NCBI RefSeq assembly: GCF_024199945.1
Contig: NZ_JANADP010000001.1
Coordinates: 8,947,001 to 9,011,000, forward strand
Direction: 5' to 3'
Source of the DNA: Bradyrhizobium sp. CCGUVB4N
Lineage (GTDB): Bacteria; Pseudomonadota; Alphaproteobacteria; Rhizobiales; Xanthobacteraceae
Length of the DNA: 64,000 nt
A program made the translations under genes and the position numbers. This document shows positions 32,208 to 40,276 of this stretch, one piece after another. The notes below the pieces were generated by a model. That model worked only from the letters and a program-made list of their open reading frames with translations, made no database searches and was not told where the DNA came from. How positions within the stretch are numbered: the stretch's first letter is position 1; each line of letters begins with the position of its first letter.

Positions 32208-33419
32208 CTACTTCACCAACTCGCACCCACCCTCTGCCATCGGGCGAAATGCTTGCTCCGCGGGAATCGTCGAGACCAGCTTGTAATAATCGTACGGATA
32301 TTTCGACTCCTCCGGCTTCTTCACCTCGAACAGATACATCGGATGCACGACGCGGCCGTCCTGGCGGATTGCGGTGTCGCCGAACAGCTTGTCCTTGCCT
32401 TTGAACTTCTTCATTTCAGGGACGACGTCCCTGGCATTGTCGCTGCCGGTCGCGGCAACCGCGTTGAGATAAGCGAGCGTGGACGCATAGACACCGGCCT
32501 GGTTGCCGCTCGGCATCTTGCCGTTCATGCCGGGCCGCGCGGCAAACCGTTTTGCAAACGCACGGGTGTCGTCGTTCATGTCCCAGTAAAAGGCTTCCAT
32601 GAGCTGCAGGCCCTGTGCGACCTTGATGCCCATGCCGTGGACGTCGTTGATGAAGAGCAGGAAGGCGACGAGTTTCTGGCCGCCCTGCTGGATGCCGAAC
32701 TCGGCCGCCTGCTTCACGGCGTTGATGGTGTCGCCACCGGCATTGGCAAGGCCGATCACCTGCGCTTTCGAGCCCTGCGCCTGCAACAGGAACGAGGCGA
32801 AGTCCGACGTCCCGAGCGGATGCTTTGAGGAGCCGAGCACCTTGCCGCCGTGGCCTTCGATATATTTTTGCGCTTCCGCCTCGATGCCCTTGCCGAGCGC
32901 ATAGTCGACCGTCAGGAAATACCAGTCCTTGCCGCCGCGCGACATCATTGCCGCGGCCGTGGTGTTGCCGGTCGCCCAGGTGTCGTTGACCCATTGGATG
33001 GTGTTCGGCGAGCAGGCTTTGCCGGTGAGATCGGCGCTCGCGGTCGACGACGCCAGGAACGTCATGCGGCTGTCGCGCAACAACGTGTTGATGGAAAGGC
33101 CAACCGCCGAATTCGGCACGTCGACGATGGCGTCAACGCCCTCGACGTCGAGCCATTTGCGCGCGATGGCGTTGCCGACATCGGCCTTGTTCTGGTGGTC
33201 GGCATAGACGATCTCGACCTTGATGCCCTTGCCGCCGCCGTTGAAATCCTCGGCCGCCATGCGCGCGGCCTCGACCGAGCCCATGCCGTTGGTGTCCTGG
33301 AAAATACCGGAGATATCGTTGAGCACGCCGACGCGAACGACGTTGTCGGATATCTCGGCGCTCGCCGCGCCGCCGATCAGGCTCGCAGCGAGCGCGAGCG
33401 TCCATTTCAAGTTCTTCAT
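32208..33419 (-). CDS. HAAT ABC transporter substrate-binding protein next to CYP199A
   Basis: 403-aa periplasmic protein. The signal peptide is MKNLKWTLALAASLIGGAAS. The mature part begins EISDNVVRVGVLNDISGIFQ, close to aromatic-acid-binding HAAT proteins. A strong GGGAGGG ribosome site precedes the ATG. It lies 37 bases downstream of the P450 gene on the same strand, so the two are probably cotranscribed; this suggests it captures para-substituted benzoates or phenylpropanoids. Ligand is inferred from context. Confidence 0.85.
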   Translation of the reverse strand: MKNLKWTLALAASLIGGAASAEISDNVVRVGVLNDISGIFQDTNGMGSVEAARMAAEDFNGGGKGIKVEIVYADHQNKADVGNAIARKWLDVEGVDAIVDVPNSAVGLSINTLLRDSRMTFLASSTASADLTGKACSPNTIQWVNDTWATGNTTAAAMMSRGGKDWYFLTVDYALGKGIEAEAQKYIEGHGGKVLGSSKHPLGTSDFASFLLQAQGSKAQVIGLANAGGDTINAVKQAAEFGIQQGGQKLVAFLLFINDVHGMGIKVAQGLQLMEAFYWDMNDDTRAFAKRFAARPGMNGKMPSGNQAGVYASTLAYLNAVAATGSDNARDVVPEMKKFKGKDKLFGDTAIRQDGRVVHPMYLFEVKKPEESKYPYDYYKLVSTIPAEQAFRPMAEGGCELVK

Positions 33420-33456
33420 GGGTCCCTCCCCTTTATTGTTTTCGTCGCCGGCGGTG

Positions 33457-34665
33457 TCAGGCCGGCGTGATCGTCACCGGCAGGCTGTCGAGCCCACGCA
33501 GCGTGTTGTTGAAGCGGCGCTTTGGCTCGCCGGTGATCTCGATGCTGGCAACGCGGCGGGCCAAGGCCGAGAGCATCGTCTCGCCTTCGAGCCGCGCTAC
33601 CAGCTGGCCGACGCACATGTGGATGCCCGAGCCGTAGCCGACATGGCCGGAGGTGCGGCGCGTGATGTCGTAGCTGTCAGGCTTGTCCCAGCGCCTGGGA
33701 TCGCGGTTGGCGGCGGCGAGGAACATCAGTACTTTCTCGCCTTCGCCGATGGTCGCACCTGACAGCTCGACATCGCGCGTGGTGGTGCGAAAGAAGGTCT
33801 GCACCGGGCTCTCGAACCGCACGGCCTCCTCGAACGCGTTGCGCGCGAGCGTGAGATCACTGCGCAGGCGCTGCCACTGATCGGGGAAGCGAGCCAGGCA
33901 ATAGACGGCGGCACCGATCCCGTTGACCGTTGTGTCGAGGCCGGCCGACAACAGCGAGCGCACCAGCAGCGGTGCTTCCGTCGCCGTGATGGCACCCTCG
34001 TCGACATGGGCGTGAATGCAGGCGCCGATGCCGCCCGGCGTCAGGTTCTCGCGTTGGCACTGCGCGGTGACATAGGCCTGGTGCGGCGCCGAGCGCTCGA
34101 TCGCGTCCTGGCGTAGCTGGTTTGGCGGGCCGAAGGCATTGAACACAAGGCTCGCATAAGGAATGAGATTCTCGCGGCCTTCCGGTTTCAACCCAAGCGC
34201 ATCCGGGAAGATCGAGAGTGGATACGCCTCCGCAAGATCCGCAATCGCATCGAAGCTGCGCTTTTCCAGCAGAGTATCGACGCGCGCCTCGGCCGCCGCG
34301 GCAAAGCGGTCGCGGAGCCCCTTCATCACGGTCGGCGACAGCACGCTCGCGAGCACCGCGCGGGTGCGGGTGTGCTCGGGCGGATCGGCTTCGAGGATCA
34401 GGCTCTGCGGCCGCCACGGCGTCTCCTTCTTGAAGTCGGACAGGCCGACGCCACGGCTGGAGCAGAACGTCGCGGGATCGTTCAGGACCGCATGAACCTC
34501 AGCATAGCGCGCCACGCCATAGAGCTTCCATTTGTCGAGATAGACGACCGGACCCGTCTCGCGCAGCAGCTCGTGCGTCGGATAAGGGTCGGCGAAAAAG
34601 TTCATGTCGAAGGGATCGACGTCGAGATGCGGGACGCCTGACATGGCGGAGCCGGGTGCGCTCAT
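33457..34665 (-). CDS. Cytochrome P450 CYP199A, para-substituted benzoate hydroxylase/O-demethylase
   Basis: 402-aa soluble P450. The haem-binding loop is GYGSGIHMCVGQ with C351; the I helix has AGLDTT with D244-T245. Compared from memory with R. palustris CYP199A4, positions run at a constant offset of seven, and the residues that hold the substrate carboxylate are kept (R85, S88, R236, S237 for R92, S95, R243, S244). CYP199A4 demethylates 4-methoxybenzoate and hydroxylates related para-substituted benzoates. No ferredoxin or reductase gene is adjacent. A GGGAGG ribosome site precedes the ATG. Confidence 0.9.
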   Translation of the reverse strand: MSAPGSAMSGVPHLDVDPFDMNFFADPYPTHELLRETGPVVYLDKWKLYGVARYAEVHAVLNDPATFCSSRGVGLSDFKKETPWRPQSLILEADPPEHTRTRAVLASVLSPTVMKGLRDRFAAAAEARVDTLLEKRSFDAIADLAEAYPLSIFPDALGLKPEGRENLIPYASLVFNAFGPPNQLRQDAIERSAPHQAYVTAQCQRENLTPGGIGACIHAHVDEGAITATEAPLLVRSLLSAGLDTTVNGIGAAVYCLARFPDQWQRLRSDLTLARNAFEEAVRFESPVQTFFRTTTRDVELSGATIGEGEKVLMFLAAANRDPRRWDKPDSYDITRRTSGHVGYGSGIHMCVGQLVARLEGETMLSALARRVASIEITGEPKRRFNNTLRGLDSLPVTITPA

Positions 34666-34694
34666 AAAAGTCCTCCCTCATTTTGATCTTGTGA

Positions 34695-34713
34695 AAGGGC
34701 GGCGCTTGCCCTT
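34695..34713. promoter_or_regulatory. Inverted repeat in the P450/MarR divergent space
   Basis: AAGGGC-N7-GCCCTT lies between the divergent P450 and MarR genes. It is a candidate MarR operator that would control both directions. Confidence 0.4.
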
Positions 34714-34748
34714 AGGTCTTCGGGCACGCCGCGAGACAGATTCCCGAT

Positions 34749-35252
34749 ATGCCGCCTTCGACCAGATCCCGCCAAAAGCCTGCGCCCGCTGAAACCGGGC
34801 CGACGCTCGATCTCGATCGTTACGTCCCGGCGTTCATCACCTTTATCGCCAACAAGCTCTCGAACAGCGCGACCGCGTTCTATCAGCGGCAATTCGGCGT
34901 CAACGTCACGGAGTGGCGGATCATGTCGCTGCTGGCGATCGAGCCCGGCATTCCCGCCTCGCGCATCTGCCACGTCATCGGCTTCGACAAGGGCCCGGTG
35001 AGCCGAACGCTCGCCGGCCTGGAGAAGCGCGGGCATGTGTCGATCCGCACCGACCCGAATGACGGCCGCACCCATTCGATCTCGCTGACCGCGAAGGGAC
35101 GCACCACCCATGACAAGGTGATCGTCGCGGCGTTCGAGCGGGAGCGGCGTCTGCTGTCCTGCCTGAACAAGGACGAGCGCGAGGTGCTGATCGACCTGCT
35201 GCGCCGATTGCACGAGAATCTTGGCGCGGTGACGGGCGGCACCGAGGCCTGA
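34749..35252 (+). CDS. MarR-family regulator, divergent from CYP199A
   Basis: 167-aa winged-helix protein with recognition region ICHVIGFDKGPVSRTLAGLE and wing TDPNDGRTHSISLT. The divergent layout with the P450 gene 83 bases away suggests it represses or activates the P450/binding-protein operon in response to an aromatic acid or its CoA ester. The N-terminal 20 residues are low complexity and the start could be slightly later. Confidence 0.85.
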   Translation: MPPSTRSRQKPAPAETGPTLDLDRYVPAFITFIANKLSNSATAFYQRQFGVNVTEWRIMSLLAIEPGIPASRICHVIGFDKGPVSRTLAGLEKRGHVSIRTDPNDGRTHSISLTAKGRTTHDKVIVAAFERERRLLSCLNKDEREVLIDLLRRLHENLGAVTGGTEA

Positions 35253-35404
35253 CAGGACACGCGCCGGGCGCGATCCTGCGTCACTCACGGGCATACGCTG
35301 GCGCTTGCCCGCGGCATCCATTCTGCCGAGCATAGTTTCCTCCAGGAACAGGCGCAGCGGTTCGACCCGCCGTCATCCTTGTCCGGAACGGTTCGCATAA
35401 ATTA

Positions 35405-35418
35405 GTTGCTTAGGCAAC
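35405..35418. promoter_or_regulatory. Perfect MarR-type palindrome
   Basis: GTTGC-TTAG-GCAAC. Its half sites resemble the TTGTTG/CAACAA operator found at 37566-37586 before the CoA ligase. No intact gene starts downstream. Confidence 0.4.
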
Positions 35419-35477
35419 AAAAGAATCATGCAAGATAATGCGGCAGAATGGCTGGCGTATTTGGAGAAAGCCGCTTC

Positions 35478-35620
35478 CGCTTCTCCCTCTCCCCGTTCTT
35501 ACGGGGAGAGGGTTGGGGTGAGTGGCCTCTCTCCGCGCACGCGAGTGTCGCTGGACCTATACCCCCTCACCCGGATCGCAAGAGCGATCCGACCTCTCCC
35601 CGCAAGCGGGGAGAGGTTAA
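35478..35620. repeat. Dispersed palindromic repeat, family C copy 2
   Basis: Begins CTTCTCCCTCTCCCCGTTCT and ends CCCCGCAAGCGGGGAGAGGT; it shares the GGGGAGAGGGTTGGGGTGAG block with 22706-22873. Confidence 0.75.
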
Positions 35621-35637
35621 GAGCAGCGCGGGCTCAG

Positions 35638-37488
35638 CTACAGCCCGATCCACTCACCCGACGCCTCATCATTCAGCCGCGCCGCGGCATCGGCACGGCG
35701 CGTCAAAACCCCGCGCTGGTTGATGTAGCCCTTGTCGGTGATCTCGCCGCCATCGACCGACGGCGGCTCGGCGAGCAGCAGCGCGCGCGTGGCGTGGCCG
35801 GAGGAATTGGCGCCCTGCTGTTTCAGTTTTGAGAGCCCTTGCTTGATGGCCGTCCTGACCTTGTCGTGCGCCAGCACGTCATTCGCGCCGGCCGTCTCCG
35901 GCAAACCGGTATGCGCGCGACAGGCGACCATGTTCGGGAACACCAGAAACCGCACCTCGTCGCCGCCATGACCGGTCACGACGATATCCTGCGCGAGCGG
36001 CGCAAGCGCGGCGATCCCGGCGACGCGCAGCGTGCCGACGCTGACCCAGGTGCCCGAGTTGAGCTTGAAGTCTTCCGCAACACGGCCATCGAAGAACAGG
36101 CCGCGCTCCGGCCGATCGGCATCGGCGAGCTTCACGGCGTCGCCGATGAGATAGAAGCCGTCTTCATCAAAGGCCTGCCTGGTCAACTCCGGTGCCTTCC
36201 AATAGCCCGGCGTGACGTTGGGGCCGCGTACCCGCACCTCCAGCTTGTCGCCGGAGTTAACGAGCTTCAGCTCGGTGCCGGGAATCGGTACGCCGATATT
36301 GCCGGAACGCTCTGCAAGGAAATGGCAATCGGTCGCCAGCGGCGACGTCTCGGTCGAGCCCCAGGCCGAGACCATCGGCATGGCACGACCAACCGTCTTG
36401 ATCGAAAGCTCCTCCAGCGCGTCCCACAGATTCTGCGGCAATGCCGCACCGGCATAGAAGGCGAACTTCACCTCGCCGAAGAAGCGGCGGCGCAGTTCCT
36501 CATCGCCGCGCAGCGCCGTAATCAGCATGTCAAAGCCGCGCGGCACGTTGAAATAGACCGTCGGCATCACGCTTTTCAGGTTCGCAAGCGACGTCGCAAA
36601 CAATCCGGGCGCGGGCTTGCCGCCGTCGATATAGAGCGAGCCGCCGTTGCGCAGCACGAGATTAAAATTGTGGTTGGCCCCAAAAGTGTGGCTCCAGGGC
36701 AGCCAGTCGAGAATGACGAGGTCGCTTCCACCTTGCTCGAGGAATGTCCAGGTCTGCGCCTTGGCTTGTTGGCTGGAGGTCAGCATGCGCTGGGTGTTGA
36801 CGACAGCCTTTGGCGTGCCGGTCGAGCCCGAGGTGAACAGGAATTTCGCGATCGTGTCGGGCGTCACGGCGGCGAAGGCCTTTGTGACGCCGGGAATTTC
36901 CGGCGTTGCCGCGATGGCGCGGAAGGCAAGCGCATCGGCGTCGCCGGCATTGCCACTGATGATCTGTGCCGTGTGCAGCGGCTTGATCGCGGCGAGCGCG
37001 GCAGCAAACGGCTTGGTGGCGGAAACGTAGATCGCACCGGGCTCAAGCAGCGCGATCATGCTCTTCAGCTTGTCAAAATCCCTGGACATCAGCGAATAGG
37101 CCGGCGAGATTGCGGCCGAGGGCACACCGACATGCTGGGCCGCGAGTGCAAGCAGCGCGTGATCGATGCTGTTGTCCGAGAGAATGACGACGGGGCGCTC
37201 CGCACTGAGCCCCTGCGCCAAAATCCACGACGCCGCGGCGCGTACGCGGCGCAAAGCACCCGCGTAGGTCACGGTGGCCCAGGGCGCATCGGCGCCGTCA
37301 CGCTCGGCAAGGAAGATCGTATCCGGCGTCTGCCGCGCAAAATGCTCCAGCCAGTCGCCGACGCAGCGCGCGCAATCGCGCAAGGGGTCGCCCGAGCGCA
37401 GCACGATGCTGCCGTCGGCACGATGCTCGGCGACGGTCTTTGGTGCTGCGAACAGGCTCGAAGCGTCACCGTGTGCGGCTGAAATCAT
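35638..37488 (-). CDS. fcs: Feruloyl-CoA synthase-like aryl-CoA ligase
   Basis: 616-aa adenylate-forming ligase. The ATP/AMP loop is FTSGSTGTPK at 218-227. Further motifs are MVSAWGSTETSP (about residue 375) and YLIGDAVKLADAD, with the hinge region following. It fits the feruloyl-/coumaroyl-CoA synthase group, which activates hydroxycinnamates with ATP and CoA in the cytoplasm. No enoyl-CoA hydratase/lyase is adjacent. It is divergent from a MarR regulator, as for p-coumarate regulons. ATG 37488 has a GAGGA site; the frame extends upstream without homology. Confidence 0.82.
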   Translation of the reverse strand: MISAAHGDASSLFAAPKTVAEHRADGSIVLRSGDPLRDCARCVGDWLEHFARQTPDTIFLAERDGADAPWATVTYAGALRRVRAAASWILAQGLSAERPVVILSDNSIDHALLALAAQHVGVPSAAISPAYSLMSRDFDKLKSMIALLEPGAIYVSATKPFAAALAAIKPLHTAQIISGNAGDADALAFRAIAATPEIPGVTKAFAAVTPDTIAKFLFTSGSTGTPKAVVNTQRMLTSSQQAKAQTWTFLEQGGSDLVILDWLPWSHTFGANHNFNLVLRNGGSLYIDGGKPAPGLFATSLANLKSVMPTVYFNVPRGFDMLITALRGDEELRRRFFGEVKFAFYAGAALPQNLWDALEELSIKTVGRAMPMVSAWGSTETSPLATDCHFLAERSGNIGVPIPGTELKLVNSGDKLEVRVRGPNVTPGYWKAPELTRQAFDEDGFYLIGDAVKLADADRPERGLFFDGRVAEDFKLNSGTWVSVGTLRVAGIAALAPLAQDIVVTGHGGDEVRFLVFPNMVACRAHTGLPETAGANDVLAHDKVRTAIKQGLSKLKQQGANSSGHATRALLLAEPPSVDGGEITDKGYINQRGVLTRRADAAARLNDEASGEWIGL

Positions 37489-37565
37489 GGTTTCCTCCTC
37501 GCCCGTATCAGGGATCGGCCGCAGCCTCGTTCCGGGCCACTTTGATGATAATGTTGGGCGGGACA

Positions 37566-37586
37566 ATTGTTGTCGTCAACAACAAT
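37566..37586. promoter_or_regulatory. Operator-like palindrome between aryl-CoA ligase and MarR genes
   Basis: Near-symmetric ATTGTTG-TCGT-CAACAACAAT with perfect TTGTTG/CAACAA inner arms, 50 bases before the MarR start and about 80 before the ligase start. It is a likely site for the MarR protein encoded at 37637. Confidence 0.6.
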
Positions 37587-37636
37587 CTTCCGCTGGAGCC
37601 ATCGAGGCGCTAAGGTCGTGCGGCAGGAGATGCAAT

Positions 37637-38131
37637 GTGACAGCCAGCGCAGCCCAGACTTCCCCCCGCAAACGCACCGGCAATGGCGCGGCGCGGCGGA
37701 TCGACGCGGACGAGATCGGACTGGACGCGCTGGTCGGCCACGCCGGCTACGCGGTGCGGCGCTTCCAGATCTGGATCTTTCAGGATTTCATCAAGACGCT
37801 CGGCGATGTCGACATCCGGCCGACGCAATATTCGGTGCTGACGGTGATCGGCGCCAACCCCGGCCTGTCGCAGATGGCGGTGGCAAAGCGCCTCGGCATC
37901 GAGCGCGCCCGGCTGGTGCACCTGCTCGACAGCCTCGAGCAGCGCAAGCTGGTGAAGAGGATCAAGTCGAAAGAGGACCGGCGCTCGCACGCGCTGCATC
38001 TCACCGGCCAGGGCGAGACGGCGCTGGCCAAATTCAAGCGGCTCGCCGCCGAACACGAGCGGCATGTCGAGGAGAAGCTCGGCAAGGCCAACCGGGAGCG
38101 GCTGCTCCGGATCCTGGCTGACTTCACCTGA
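37637..38131 (+). CDS. MarR-family regulator (hydroxycinnamoyl-CoA-responsive type)
   Basis: 164-aa protein. The winged helix is AVAKRLGIERARLVHLLDSL with wing SKEDRRSHALHLT. GTG at 37637 has AGGAGA seven bases upstream and gives family length. The divergent arrangement with the aryl-CoA ligase and the palindrome between them resemble CouR/FerR systems, where the CoA thioester relieves repression. The effector is inferred. Confidence 0.85.
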   Translation: MTASAAQTSPRKRTGNGAARRIDADEIGLDALVGHAGYAVRRFQIWIFQDFIKTLGDVDIRPTQYSVLTVIGANPGLSQMAVAKRLGIERARLVHLLDSLEQRKLVKRIKSKEDRRSHALHLTGQGETALAKFKRLAAEHERHVEEKLGKANRERLLRILADFT

Positions 38132-38231
38132 TCCCGGACTGCACACGATTTGAGCAAATGCCCGGAACGGGGCGCAACGACCGCAGCCTGCTCACTAGCC
38201 AACGGATCTCTCAAGTCTATGATCTCACGAT

Positions 38232-38263
38232 ATTATCCGGGGCGACCGCGCTGCCCGGATAAT
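38232..38263. promoter_or_regulatory. Perfect 10-bp inverted repeat upstream of atzF
   Basis: ATTATCCGGG and CCCGGATAAT flank a 12-base spacer, about 60 bases before the amidase start. No T-run follows, so an operator is more likely than a terminator. Confidence 0.45.
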
Positions 38264-38325
38264 GTACACAATGGCACATCGCTTGCTTCAATCCGGGTAA
38301 GACCTGTTGCCGGAGTTTTGTCACC

Positions 38326-40131
38326 ATGGGGGCTGAGCAGCCTGAAACGATCGCCGAAATCGTGGCCGCGCATCGCGCGGGCACGATGACGCCGGCGCAG
38401 ACAGTCGCGCGGACCTATCAGCGCATTCGCGACCACAACGATCCCGCGATCTTCATCAACCTGCGCGACGAGAAGGACGCGATCGCGGAGGCCGAAAAGC
38501 TTGCCGCGAAGGACGCCGCCAGCCTGCCGCTCTATGGCGTGCCGGTCGCCGTGAAGGACAATATCGACGCGCTGGGCTTTCCGACCACGGCAGCCTGCCC
38601 GGCTTTCTCCTTTACGCCGGCCCATGACTCGACCGCGGTGGAGCGGCTGCGCGCGGCCGGCGCCATCATCATCGGCAAGACCAATCTCGACCAGTTCGCG
38701 ACCGGCCTCGTCGGCGTGCGTTCGCCCTATGGCATTCCCAAAAATGCGATCCGTGAGGATCTCATTCCGGGCGGATCGAGTTCCGGCTCCGCCGTGGCGG
38801 TCGGCGCGGGCCTCGTGCCGCTGTCGCTCGGCACCGACACGGCCGGCAGTGGCCGCGTGCCGGCGATGCTCAACAACATCGTCGGGCTGAAGCCGAGCCT
38901 CGGCATGATCTCGACCGCGGGTCTCGTGCCGGCGTGCCGCACGCTCGACTGCATCTCGGTATTTGCTTTGACGGTCGACGACGCCGCCCTCACCCTTTCC
39001 GTGATGACGGGTCCCGATCAGGCCGATCCGTTCTCGCGCGACCGGCCGCTGGGCGCGCTCACGCCGCTCCCGACGAATTTGCGCCTCGGTGTGCCGCGCA
39101 ACGGGCAACTGATCTTCTTCGGTGACAAGAAGTCGGAGGCGGCCTATGCCGATGCGCTGAAGCGCTGGACCGCGCTCGGCGCGACGCTGGTCGAGTTCGA
39201 CCTCGAGCCGTTCTACGAGACGGCGCGGCTGCTTTATGAGGGGCCTTGGGTCGCCGAGCGTTATCTCGTGATCAAGAACCTCCTGGCGTCCGCGCCCGAT
39301 TCGATTCATCCGGTCACGCGCGAGATCACTGCAGCCGGCGCGCGGCTTACGGCGGCGGAGACCTTCTCCGCGCTCTACCGCCTGCAGGGCCTGCGCAAGA
39401 TCGCCGAGCGGACATTTGCGAGTATCGACGCGCTGGTGCTGCCCACGGCACCGACGGCCTATACGACCGCGCAGGTGCTGGCCAATCCGATCGAGCTCAA
39501 CAGCCGGCTCGGCACCTACACCAATTTTGTCAATCTGCTCGACCTCTGCGGTCTCGCCGTGCCGGCGGCGATGCGCGTGGACGGCATTCCGTTCGGCATC
39601 ACGCTGCTGGCGCCCGCCGGTCGCGACGCGATGCTTGCGAGCATCGGCCGCGTCTTCCATGCCGATACGAAGTTGACAATTGGTGCGAAGAGCGTGGTGC
39701 AGGCACCGCTTGCGGCGCTTCCCGCAAACAGCGGTGACGAGATTCCGATCGCGGTGGTCGGCGCACATCTCTCGGGCATGGCGCTGAACGGCGAATTGAA
39801 GGCGCTGAATGCAAGGCTGATCGAAGCGACCAAGACCGCGCCGGACTACAAGCTCTATGCGCTGAAGACCACGCCGCCGAAGCCGGGCCTGCTGCGCGTC
39901 GAAGCTGGCAAGGGCGCGTCCATTGAGCTGGAGATCTGGTCGCTGTCGTCGTCCGCCTTCGGCAAGTTCGTCAACGCGATCCCTGCGCCGATGGCGATCG
40001 GGACGCTGCGGCTCGCCGATGGCCGCAGCCTGAAGGGCTTTCTCGTCGAGCCGGAAGTGCTGGGCGAGGCGCGGGATATCACGGCGTATGGCGGCTGGCG
40101 CGCGTATATGAAGGAAGCCGCGACAACGTAA
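38326..40131 (+). CDS. atzF: Allophanate hydrolase (AtzF type)
   Basis: 601-aa enzyme. Residues 1-450 are an amidase-signature domain with the Ser-cisSer-Lys triad K77, S151 and S175 (VPVAVKDN; GGSSSGSA; GTDTAGSGR); the spacing equals that of AtzF (K91, S165, S189). The C-terminal ~120 residues form the allophanate-hydrolase-specific domain (AVVGAHLSGMALNGELKALN). It should hydrolyse allophanate to ammonia and CO2, the last step of cyanurate/biuret or urea-carboxylase pathways. It converges with the AtzG-E-H-GntR operon across a repeat. No urea carboxylase gene is nearby. Confidence 0.9.
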   Translation: MGAEQPETIAEIVAAHRAGTMTPAQTVARTYQRIRDHNDPAIFINLRDEKDAIAEAEKLAAKDAASLPLYGVPVAVKDNIDALGFPTTAACPAFSFTPAHDSTAVERLRAAGAIIIGKTNLDQFATGLVGVRSPYGIPKNAIREDLIPGGSSSGSAVAVGAGLVPLSLGTDTAGSGRVPAMLNNIVGLKPSLGMISTAGLVPACRTLDCISVFALTVDDAALTLSVMTGPDQADPFSRDRPLGALTPLPTNLRLGVPRNGQLIFFGDKKSEAAYADALKRWTALGATLVEFDLEPFYETARLLYEGPWVAERYLVIKNLLASAPDSIHPVTREITAAGARLTAAETFSALYRLQGLRKIAERTFASIDALVLPTAPTAYTTAQVLANPIELNSRLGTYTNFVNLLDLCGLAVPAAMRVDGIPFGITLLAPAGRDAMLASIGRVFHADTKLTIGAKSVVQAPLAALPANSGDEIPIAVVGAHLSGMALNGELKALNARLIEATKTAPDYKLYALKTTPPKPGLLRVEAGKGASIELEIWSLSSSAFGKFVNAIPAPMAIGTLRLADGRSLKGFLVEPEVLGEARDITAYGGWRAYMKEAATT

Positions 40132-40135
40132 GTCT

Positions 40136-40261
40136 CGTAGGGTGGGCAAAGCGGCTTGTCCGCCGTAGCTCGAAGAGCGAAGGCGGAAGCGTGCCCACCA
40201 TTCCGTCCATCATGAAGAAGATCGTGGGCACGGCGCTTTGCGCCTTTGCCCACCCTACGGC
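40136..40261. repeat. Dispersed palindromic repeat, family B copy 2
   Basis: Outer arms CGTAGGGTGGGCAAAG and CTTTGCCCACCCTACG, with inner GTGCCCACCATT and GTGGGCACG, as at 9327-9423 but with a longer left arm. It lies between convergent genes. Confidence 0.85.
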
Positions 40262-40276
40262 ACCAATTGCGCGGAG

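Larger units (their letters stand above)
35253..35637. other. Intergenic region with palindrome, short open frame and repeat
   Basis: 385 bases between marR and the end of the CoA ligase gene. It contains the perfect dyad GTTGCTTAGGCAAC (35405-35418), then 9 bases later an ATG (35428) opening a frame MQDNAAEWLAYLEKAAS. That frame runs straight into the repeat at 35478-35620. The first 15 codons look protein-like and the rest does not, so this may be the remnant of a regulated gene. Confidence 0.4.

Noticed and set aside
35428..35832. 134-codon frame starting at 35428
   Set aside because: Only the first 15 codons look coding; the rest is dispersed repeat and antisense of the CoA ligase gene. 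Kept only as a possible remnant.
38233..40149. A 638-codon open frame on the minus strand opposite atzF
   Set aside because: It is a mirror frame of a high-GC gene; it is rich in Arg/Asp/His with no recognisable domain, and the plus-strand amidase is certain.
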